This document shows, one piece after another, positions 11,500-23,400 of a DNA stretch of 60,000 bases. The notes beneath the pieces are model-generated. The model had not been told where the DNA came from and made no database searches. It saw only the letters and a list, made by a program, of their open reading frames with translations. The stretch's first letter is position 1; the number at the start of each line of letters is the position of its first letter. The position numbers and the translations under genes were made by a program. The DNA comes from Owenia fusiformis (taxonomy: Eukaryota > Annelida > Polychaeta > Sabellida > Oweniidae), in NCBI GenBank assembly GCA_903813345.2, contig CAIIXF020000001.1, forward strand, positions 42,999,366 through 43,059,365, read 5' to 3'.

Positions 11500-14400
11500 G
11501 TAAGTTTCTACATGTACTTGTGCTTATAACTTGTACATGTAGCACCTTCATGTACTTGTGCTTATAACTTGTACATGTAGCATCTACATGTAATTGTACT
11601 TATAACTTGTACATGTAGCATCTACATGTACTTGTGCTTATAACTTGTACATGTAGCATCTACATGTACTTGTACTTATAACTTGTACATGTAGCATCTA
11701 CATGTACTTGTGCTTATAACTTGTACGTGTAGCATCTACATGTACTTGTACTTATAACTTGTATATGTAGCATCTACGTGTACTTGTACTTATAACTTGT
11801 ACATGTAGCATCTACATGTACTTGTACTTATAACTTGTACATGTAGCATCTACATGTACTTGTACTTATAACTTGTACATGTAGCTTGTATTTTCCCTTG
11901 AGTATATGAGATTCATTGGAGCCCAATGCAAATCTAAACAAAATTCTTTTCACAATTATTTGTTTGATTTTATTTTGGTATGAGGTATTAAATTCCACAT
12001 ATTAATTTACTGGTTTTGTTAATAGCAGAGATGATAAAGCTTTTCATCTCATTATATCCTTAACATTTTGCTTATTATCTGGACAAAGTCAAATTCGTTG
12101 TGCACTTTTTGGAAACATAAATATTTAGGGGAATGCTCATTGTCTCTCGAAAAAGAAACATGTAAAGTTTTGTTGTGTGTTTCAGATTCAAAAAGTTAAA
12201 GCAGCAAGGAGGTGGTATCTTAGAGGGTGAGCACTTGAATAAGGCCTTACATGAAGTTGTCGACACTGGAGAAGATTGCAGTGAAGGTGCTCTTAGGTAG
12301 GTCTTGATAATCATATACTGATTCAGTAAAGTATGTATATAGGAACACATATCTAATCTGAAAACCGCTCAATGTGAATACTTTTTTGGTTTCAATTTCT
12401 AAATCTGCCAGAGTCTGTATTGTAAAATTTCTTAATATGAACACCTGCCAATACAAACACTTCTGGCCAGTCTCAGTGGTGTTCAGATTTGACAGGTTTT
12501 ACTGTACCTTTATTACATAAAGAGAGCCCCAGGTGATTTTAAAATTCAAATTATCAGTCAAATTCAGCACTAATCAAACTTATCATCTGTATTATTCTGA
12601 ATTGGGTATTCTATAAAATGTGAATGCCAACTGTGTACTATGTTCAAACTATGATGTCTTGTTATGGAAATAATGCTATTACTATCACTCCCTTCCCTCT
12701 TCCTATTGGAGAAATGGGGTGAATCCAGGAAAAGAGGCTCATTCAAATAAGATGGCAGAACCGAGGAATCCTCAACAACCCAAGAATCTGTGACATCTCT
12801 GTAAAACATCCTGGAATCTAGAAAGTTAGAAAACATTTATATTCACCACGAGCAAATGTTTCAAATCCTCTATATATTGTTTCTAGGGAAGAAGTAAATC
12901 TGATGACTAATAAACTTAAAAGATCGAAGAAACGCAAGGAGAAATTAATTCAACAAAGAAACAAACTCAGGTAAGACACCAGGTGATCATTACTTTGCAT
13001 TGTAAAGTTAAGAATTCTTAAATCCAATGTTTTAACTTTGGATATAATGACGCCATAGTGATTTTATGAAGTTTCGTCTGAATGGCTTGTGAAGGACTTG
13101 GACCTATTCAATTATGCAGTAGACTACAGGGAAGTTTGAATTGATCTAGTTTTGCCAAATTGTGCCAAAAAATCATAATTTCTCACCAGATTGTTTGTAG
13201 TAGTATCAGAAGTTCACCTATACTTCAAAGAAAATTTTACTTATAAACTACTGGTATTACCACAAAACAACAGTCTGACCAGAATCAATGTTTTCATTGG
13301 TAAATATAAAAAGATGTCTATGCCTGCATTGTTGTAGTTTACATTACACTGGCTTGGGTCATAAAGTGTCCAGGTTAGGTGAATATGTCTGTATGCCTGT
13401 ATTGTTGTTGTAGTTTACATTACACTGGCTTGGGTCATAAAGTGTCCAGGTTAGGTGAATATGTCTGTATGCCTGTATTGTTGTTGTAGTTTACATTACA
13501 CTGGCTTGGGTCATAAAGTGTCCAGGCTAGGTGAATATGTCTGTATGCCTGTATTGTTGTTGTAGTTTACATTACACTGGCTTGGGTCATAAAGTGTCCA
13601 GGTTAGGTGAATATGTCTGTATGCCTGTATTGTTGTTGTAGTTTACATTACACTGGCTTGGGTCATAAAGTGTCCAGGCTAGGTGAATATGTCTGTTTGC
13701 CTGTATTGTTGTTGTAGTTTACATTACACTGGCTTGGGTCATAAAGTGTCCAGGTTAGGTGAATATGTCTGTTTGCCTGTATTGTTGTTGTAGTTTACAT
13801 TACACTGGCTTGGGTCATAAAGTGTCCAGGTTAGGTGAAGTAGAAGACAGAGGCAAGAGAGACTATTCAGAATGCCTACAACAAAGTCAGGCTGATAACA
13901 CGCAGGTTAGCTACCATACTTAAAGGCCATTTTCTTACTCCACCTATTAAAGACTCTTTTACAAACTCATCTCTGAAGGTAGGCTACGTCTTAGCATGGA
14001 CTTCTATTTACAGAGTTCCTTTGGTCACATATAACCATACTGATAAACAAATTTAACGACCATTCAGATAATTTATATGAATATACATTGTAATATTCTT
14101 TTAGATCAACCGTTCCCTTGAAAGGCTCACAAAGAGTGTACAAGATATGACATCACTGTATAACCAGCCTACACAATGGGACCCCAGTACTAGTGATGGT
14201 GAGGGGCCCATGTTCCTCTCCCAAATGTCCCTGGATAGCTACCACAACATGGAAGATAAATTCACACAGGCTCTGACAGCACACACTAAGAAACAGTTCT
14301 TTGAGGTACAGTAGTTCTTTAGTGGATTGAAACAATTTATTTTCATGCATTTGTAATTCTACATGTCTAATTATAATCCACTTTTATAGTCAGTAGCAAT

Positions 14401-17400
14401 TACTTAATGAATGTACATTACAGTTTACTTTAATGATTAAAATGTTGGTTTTTGCCTATTATGGTATATTTAGGAAGTGCAAAAGCTATAATATATTGGT
14501 GTATTACATATGTATGCTATAAGAAGTGAAACACAAAGAAATGTACAGTTTATTATCCCATCGAACGAAGTTCGGAGGGATATAGGGAACGCCTCCGTCC
14601 GTCCGTACGTACGTCCGTTGTTCATATTTTGTACACATATACCCTATGGGGGTAGAAAATCTGCTCGAAAGCCGATTTTCAAAATGGCTGCTCATTTCAA
14701 AATGGCGGCCATTTTAGTGCAGATTTTACAGTTATTTAGGTGCAATATGTAAAACTGTAATAGCAATATGTTTTAAATGTAAAAAAATTATAAAGGACAT
14801 TAATAAAGCTACAAATATAGATATTAAAAAAGCACATGGCAGCCATCTTGAAAAATGGTGGCCTTCACTCGTTATTTTACGATTTTTGCTGTAACCCGAA
14901 AAGTAGTGGAGCGATTTTGATCATATTTGGTATGTGAATACTATAAACATTGCACACTGTCTAAAGACTCTTTTGGTAGAAGGTGGCCATTTTTCAAAAT
15001 GGCCGCCATTTTAACGTTTTTTACTTTAACTCGAAAAGTAGTGGAGCGATTTTGTTCATATTTGGTATGTGAATACTATAAGCATGGCACACTGTCCTAT
15101 GACACTTTTGGTAGAAGGCGGCCATTTTGAAAAAAAATTTGAAAAATGGCCGCCATTTTAACATATTTTACTATAACCCGAAAAGTAGTGTAGCGATTTT
15201 GTTCATATTTAGTATGTGAATACTATAAGCATGGCACACTGTCTAAAGACACTTTTGGTAGAAGGTGGCCATTTTGAAAAATGGCCACCATTTTAACGTA
15301 TTTTACTAAAACTCGAAAAGTAGTGGAGCGATTTTGTTTATATTTGGTATGTGAATACTAAAAGCATGGCACACTGTCTAATGACACTTTTGGTAGAAGG
15401 TGGCCATTTTTAAAAATGGCCCCATTTTAACGTAATTTATTATAACTTGAAAAGTAGTGAAGCGATTTTGTTCATAATTTGTGAATACTCATGAGCCTTG
15501 CACACTGTCTCATGACACTTCGGATAGTAGGTGGCCATTTTAAAAAATGGCTGTCATTTTACATTTTTTACTATAACTCGAAAAGTAGTGGAGCGATTTT
15601 GTTCATATTTGATATGTGAATACTCTAAGCATGGCACATTGTCTAATAAAACTTTGGGGAGTAGTCGGCCATTTTGAAAAATGGCCTCCATTTTTATGTG
15701 TGTTATTTTACAAGTACATGTGTGCGATTTTTATTCAAAAATTTTTCAGGTGGCTTCTTTAAAGCATATTATTTCTTCTGATGACAACTTGGCTAGTGAG
15801 CAACCATTGTGAAAATGGTGGCCTATCTGGTGTGTTGTTTTATATGATATTTGCTATATATTTCGTTTGTAAAAATGCCAGCCATTTCTGTTCGATGGGA
15901 TTCGCTACGCTTTGGCGTTGCCGTTGTTCTGGTTTTACGATTAATCAGCTTATGGGTCAATAACAGCTACTCCATATTCATATTTGATGAGTAGACTTGA
16001 AATACGAATGGCACCAATTGTGATAAATGGAATGACAGTTAACATTTTATTTTTCCTGTTCATCTGTTTTTTCTATGTGTCTCTATAGGGTATTGCTGAT
16101 ATGGCGGGTGGCCAGGAAGATAATCTAAGGCTCCAGATTCTTGATGCTGCAGATGCAGAGACTTTACTAGTTAAGGGAGAAAAGGCACATGTCAATGAGG
16201 AGAATAAAGATGAACTGGAAAGATTACAGGCTGTGTAAGTATTAAACTAAGAGTAACATACCATACTAGATGCAAGTAGAAATAATCTTGATTTATTTCA
16301 ATAAAAATTCAAAATTTATCCCATTTGAAGTCTACATGGAAAATTGCATCTAGAAATGTGGTTTAAAAAAGTATTTACCAACTTTGAAAATGTGACTTCT
16401 AGATCGGGGAGATTCCCCATAGACCCCATGTTACAAAATCACAAAAAGTGATCTATTTTTTTTTTTGTTAGGCAGATAATATTTTCATTTTGTTGGGCAG
16501 ATAATATTTTTTTTAATTGGACATATTTTCGTTTGTAAAATTATCAGCCACATAAGGATTAATATATGAAAATTGATCCATTTAAACTGATAGTACTGTA
16601 GATTGGGTTGATTTGGCGCTACTTAATTTGGCGATTTTGCCATTTTTGGCATATTGGCGGCTATTTAATTTGGCGGATATGCAAAAAAAAATGTATACAA
16701 TGTTATACTTGCGCGCTGTTAGCGAATTACTATGTAAATGGGCATGTTCATTTTTTAAAAGTCCTCAAAAGTTGAGGCCCATTGGCGATATTCACCACGT
16801 TTGTACATTTTTGTGAGATCATCCTTTACATTTTGCACCTCGATCGATGCTGCTACTATACATCACCGTTTCCCTGAGTATTAATGAGTGACTGACCAGT
16901 TCTAAGCCAATTTATGAGAGACATTTTTTCATATTTTTGGATAAAACTTAACCGGAAGTGACCTAAATACACTGGACGAAATACCCTAGATAATTCCCGG
17001 GGATTCATTCTAAATTTTGGCGAAGATTTATATTGGCGAATTTTGCAATTTCGCTAAATTCGCCAAATTAAAGCGGGCGCCAAATTAACCCAATCTACAG
17101 TATTCAAGTTTAAGGGAACTTTCTAATCAGCCACCTGGTGGTGAAACTGGTAACTGCCTACTCGCATCTGGGTTATAATTTAAAGGGACCCACCACCATG
17201 GTCACATGATCAGTCGTGTGGAGGTAAGCTCCCAGTTGAAATAAAAGCACTGTCCTCCTTTGGTTTCTGTGAAAAGTAGCTAATACCCTCATGTATTGGT
17301 CGGTTTGTGTGTCAACGACTAATCCATACCATATGCTTCATTCAACATATTTTATGCTAATGAGCTGCATATATAAACAGTACTTTGCAACTAAGGTCAT

Positions 17401-20400
17401 ACAGTATACTTACCCCTTGCAAATTGTAATTTATTGAATTCACAGTAAACCCATCAATTTTTAAGAAAACAAAGAATATTGTTCTCATGGATCGATTATT
17501 TATGTTAGACTAACTATGAAAATATAAATATGAAATAATATGTTAGCTTGAAGTCATATATAAGATGAAAATATATGTTCATGCATTTGCATTTTTCCAA
17601 AGGGAATATTCCCATGTAAGTAAATACAGGTGCAATATATAATTTAAATGTTTATCTATGTCATCTGTCTATACATGCGTGTATAGCCTAGTGTTACATG
17701 TGAACAAGATGGATCTGGAAAGAAATGAGCGTGGCAGATTTGCTAAAAAGCCACATACACCACAAAAGCAAGACCAATTTGAAAGTAAGTTCATTATTCT
17801 CAAGGGTACACTTAAAGTGAAAGCTACATTGCTACAGGGTGGCCTATCATTCTGAGACAAATGTATTATCCAACGATTGTGATTTTCGAAGCTAAAATAT
17901 GATATCTTGAGCAGATGGAAATACATTCCCATGAGATATGTATATATAGTCAAAAGTGATAACTATTTATTGAGTGTAATGAAATGTATCCTTCGCTAAC
18001 TGCTTTTGTTTGAGATAATTATCATGAAATATTTTTAAATTAATTTTTATGTGTGTCATTGATCCTAATCCACCCTGTAGTCTGGTGTTTGTAGAGCATT
18101 GCAACTCGTACAACTTATTCTCACAAATATCAAACCTCATTTACTAATTAATTTTTTGTGTGAATATGAAGAGTCCAAGCATTGCTTTTTTCTGTTTATT
18201 GTATAGCTATATTTAGCCTTGATATCCATGATTTTTTAAAACAAAATCTCACTGTAAGATTTCGAGCTTTTCATGTTTACTCATTTGTCTAATTGGAAAA
18301 CAATGCAAATCTCATTTTTCAAAAGAAAAAAATTGAAATTCTAAGACGGTGAAAAATCATTAAAAAATACACAGATTCAGAATCCGGCAAGCATTTTCCC
18401 TTATTCCTCTCCATTAAGAAGTTTTGTAAGGTGTTTGTAAAGCACCTGTAAATTGTCAGCCACTAAAATCTGCTGAAAGTGACATGAAGTTGACATTCTA
18501 TTTTGTTGACCCATTTAGGTAGTATTTCTATACAATGTTCTATACAATGAAAGCATTATCTCATTTGCAATATTTCAGATATCCTAAAAGTGAGAAACTC
18601 AGGCTGAGTGCACAGATGGATGAAGCTGTTGCAAAGGCCCTGAATAACTATGCAGACAAGAAACTGTCAAGTCTTAGAGAGAACAGCAGGCCTCAAAATG
18701 TTAGACAGCTAAGGTATTGCACTACATTTCTTGTAAATAAATGCAATGTAATATGTTTACTTTGTTAACTTTGATACACTTTTGCATTTATGCACTTTTG
18801 TTATACAGAGTGACACAAATATGCAACCTCTCAAAACATTCCAAAATAAGAGGGTTGTATTCTTGTGTTACCCTGTATCTCTCATTTCATGAGACAAATG
18901 TGCTGTTTTTTACAATGTGGTTGAGAAATGATACATTTAGATGAAATATTTTGATTTTTGATTATTTATCTTGCATAGAATATAGAGCTATAACAGCAGA
19001 CCTAATGTTTAATGAAAATCATAAACTGAAAACTGAACAGAAGGATTGTTTTGGGAGACTAGACAACAAATGTCCTGCATTCTGAAACAAATTGGCGAGA
19101 AAACTTGAATTTAACTCTATCCTACATAAAATCACTTTATTTATGATTGCAAATTGGTTTATCCGTTGTGTTTCAGAACAGGTCATATCTTGAGAAGCAA
19201 TAAAACGTAAGATTGTTATTCTTTGAAATCAAAAAAGTCCCATACAAGCACAATTTCATTTTACTGACCTTAATAGTTTTTTGGTTTTTAATCAGAACCA
19301 GCAACTTACGAGGGACTCCTTTTACCTTATTTCATTCTCATGATATAATCAGAAGTATCGATATAGTGAACTTTTTGAACACGCATTTCTCTTAAACCAG
19401 TCATCAAAAAATTCTGAAAATTTTACACATTGTCAATTTAATGGTCATCTTTTGGATGGTAACATTATAATTTGAATTATATATATATATATTACTTTTC
19501 TCTATATTCTTTTAGAAAACACACCAGACACTTTCTTTCTTGGTATCATATGTTCAGAATGAAGTGAAACATTTGTCCGAACCTCAGTGTTTAGGTCTCT
19601 CAATATTGTAATTGTACAAAGGAAAGTTTGGTATTAATTTTCATCTATTTTGTGGGGGTTTTGTTTTTGCATACTTTTTGGCTCACACAGTGAGCCTATG
19701 GGATTGACCAGGCGTCCGTCCGTTGGTCCGTCTGTCCATCCGTCTGTCAACATTGGCCGCACAAATTAAAACTGCTATTCGGATTGAGTCATATCCACAT
19801 TCATTTTATGCATATCCATAATGCCTATTTGACCTATCATCGCCATTTCCCAAGTTCACCCGGTTTCCGAGAAATTGCGGATTTTGACGTCAAAAAGTCA
19901 AATTTTCTGTAAATACTAGACACTTTGTTGAAGTTTTTTTGAAGGACTTTTGGTGTTTACTCTATAAAATTTGAAAAAAGTAGGACTTAGTCATTTTCAG
20001 GAAACTTTCTCGTGTATAAAGTCAATGGAAGGTTTTGTGATTGACAAGTTTCTTAAAGTTTGCCTTATACTTGATCATTTCCTGCAATAAATTACATCAT
20101 TAATAGATTTAAGCATTCCCTACATATTTCTCAATATATGTCAGCATCAAATTTTTACCGTTTTTGAGATATTTGACGTCAAAAAACAGTAAAAATAAGT
20201 TATTTTTCAACTTGCTTCAATTTGACCAAATTGTTTTTTGAAAATCATCTTCAAGTTGCCAGGAGTTCAAATCTGACATTAGTTTTAGGATTTGACCTTT
20301 ACTTGACCTTCAGTGACCTTTGAAAGGTCAAAAAAGTTGATTTTTCAAATTGATTTTTGGTTGTAAATTTTGGTCAGCTTAATCACAAAAGACCTTACTG

Positions 20401-23400
20401 AGCTCTGAATAAGTAAAATTTTCAAGGTCAAAGGTCATCAAACTAGGTCACACAACTATGCTATCTAAGTTTCTCAAAGTTCGAGACTACAAATCCAAAT
20501 CAATATTTTTGTTTGAAAGTCAGGATATAAATTCCTCTGAAGGTTCCAAACTGTGTGAGCACAGGACCGTGGGTCCTTCATTGTTAAATCAACCAAAATT
20601 TCCTTTGTATAAATATATAATATTGAGAGGTCTAAGAAAATGTTGCATATGCTATTTTGTTCCAACAAGGTTTGGAAAGACATTCTATTTCATTCTCAAG
20701 AATTGGTAGAAAGGAACAAAAAACAATTGCACTAAAAAACAAAAAATGTTAACAAAGACAGTTATATATAATATAAATAATTTTTGGATTAAATTGTTGC
20801 CAATCAGTCAACATTACATAAAGGACCATGTTTTTTTACAGAATGTTTTCAATAATTGGTTTAAGAGAAAAAAATTGTTGGATTCAGTTCACCATATCGA
20901 TACCTATCCTTTAAATTTTTAAAACTTCTTTATCTGGATCTCATTCAGGACAGTCACATGACTGAAAGTGAACAATCACATTACATTGGTTAGTAATGAT
21001 CTAGTAAGAATAACATATTCTCAGTCAGAATTGAACATTTTTCAAAAAATTGAGGTCGATGGACCTAGTTAAATGGCATGAAATCCCTTTATTGTCTTCT
21101 ATCAAATCTCCAGTCAATGATTTCTTGATGTTGTGTCTGTTGGGGAAGTGAGAGGGTGTAGCACATCTTGCATCTCTCAGGGCATGTCAGCAGGTCATCA
21201 ATGTAGGTTCTCTTCCTAATTATTCTCTTCAAATACCCTTCCATGTTGGCCATTGCTATTGGTGACATACTAGCAAAGATGTTAACACTTTTATTGAAAT
21301 AACTGGGGAGATTTTGAATTTCCAAACTACGATGCAATTCCTTGATCGAGTCCACAAAACAATCTGCCAAATCTTTTGATAACCATGATCTTTCGTTATT
21401 AAGTTTGAGAATGATCATTTTAAAAGCATAGTTACTTAAACCACGTAGTTGTTCTCTATGTTGACGGATTGTCTTCAAAATTTTTATACATTTTTTTCTA
21501 CAACCATTGTCATGCCTATCAATATTCTTCAGTGTCACCTTTTCTAATCTACAATGAGAAATCATCCAGAGTGACTCTTCTCCGTTATCGCTACCAATAT
21601 CACTCTCTAGATCACCCTGCTTCCTTGGCTTGGCTATATGTAATGAATCTGTATCAGTCAAATCCAAAGCTGGGACAAAGTCGATACTAAGTTTTGGACC
21701 CCCTTTCTGTAGCTGTACAGTGATTGCTGGGCCCCCTGTTGAGACTGATATGATGTATGGGGTGGGCTGGTGTTTACTTTGGAATACACTGACCCATCTC
21801 TGCAAGAAACTCTGAAATGCTCGTCTGACCAAAGTGGCGGATAGATAACCCTTGTCATCAGTGTAGCGACTTAGATCTTTGCTCCACTCATTACGACTGC
21901 CTGATGACCCTCGGATGTATCTATTGGTGTGTCTTTTGAGACTTAAATAGCATTGACCTGCTTTTCTTATCGGTATAACTTTGACATGATTGGTGATTTT
22001 GATGGGCATCAAAAGATCAAATTCGTCATATGTTATAACCTTAAGGCCTTCAAAGACACTTCCTATTGCTTCAAATGGACGAACAGGAACATTGATCTCT
22101 CGAAGAAAGTGATAAACGTCTTTTTTAATGGTTTCAACTATGGCTCGGGATTCTTTTTGGTCTATTCGTTTTATCTCTACTTTGTCTGTGTGATACGCAT
22201 TGAGAGCCCTCTTGAGCGATGTCATAATTGTGGTCACAAACTGGAAAACAATGGGCTGAGATCATACAGTGGAAATGTGTGGAAAACTAAAGGTGAAAAA
22301 TGGAATTGACATTGAAACAATATTTAGACTGATATGCCATTTTTTTAATTCTTTATTTTGTGTAATTTTTCAAAACAAATTCCAGAAAACAAGCCATTAT
22401 ACCTTACTTGAGAAGTTTGCAGTTTGCGACTAAGGAATATTATAAGACTTGAATAAAAGAGTTGTATTCTTGAAGGTGATGAAACTAGTATAATATACAG
22501 TAAATGTTATTTTATACTACTGTATAAACATGTTTTCTTGTATGAGACTGTTTACTTTAGACCCCGGGTTTAGACCACAGAATATATTTCTAGTTGAATG
22601 CATTGAATAGTAAGTAATGAGAAACACAACTGAACACAGTTCCTAACCTATTCCTTAGCCTATTTATGACTCAGAGAGATTTGAATCTGACCATTGACAT
22701 GTGATAGTGTCTCAGTTTAAATTACTTCCTTCTTTTAGAAAATTTAAGAATTCTATGTTGGAATTTTATGATTTTACATACCTGATAGCCACATACACTT
22801 ATATCAGGAATTGCATTATCTGGCAGTATAACTGTAACAGTATTGTACTAAACATTGTGTTTATTATTGGTGAGGGCTGTTTGAATAGTCAAATAATAGC
22901 CAGTTAATTTCTTAGAATTGTGCATTCTCTCTAAAGAGGCAACGTGGCCATGACCTCTGAGGTAATGCCTTCTTATCAAAAGGGGATTCCCCTTTATAAA
23001 ATATTGAGTTTCATGACCTCTTTTATTTAGCAATGACATTATAAGCACAAAATGTTTTGATGAGTGTCATATTTTCTGAAGGTGTAAATACATGTGTAGT
23101 GTCTTAATGATTAAGGTATCATTTCTACAATGAGGGGGTATAATTTAAGGATAAAAAAAATAAAAGAAATCATTTTTTATTTTCAAAGCCTGGTATTATT
23201 TGACAAAGCACACATCTTTATAATAGCTATGCGGAAGGACTAAAAATCTTGGATACTGTCTGTGAAATTGTGATCAAATAGCTATACCAAATTATCTCTT
23301 CTATTCTCTGGTTATCTCTAATTTAAAAAGTATCTGTATGGTCATGGTACAGTTCTTTCATGGACTAGTAGTGTACCAGTGCTACATAGTTCTTATTCAT

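Noticed and set aside
21089-22237. Starting the cGAS-like protein at 22237
   Set aside because: The codon there is GTG. The first ATG in frame is at 22225, so that start was used. A spliced 5' exon remains possible.
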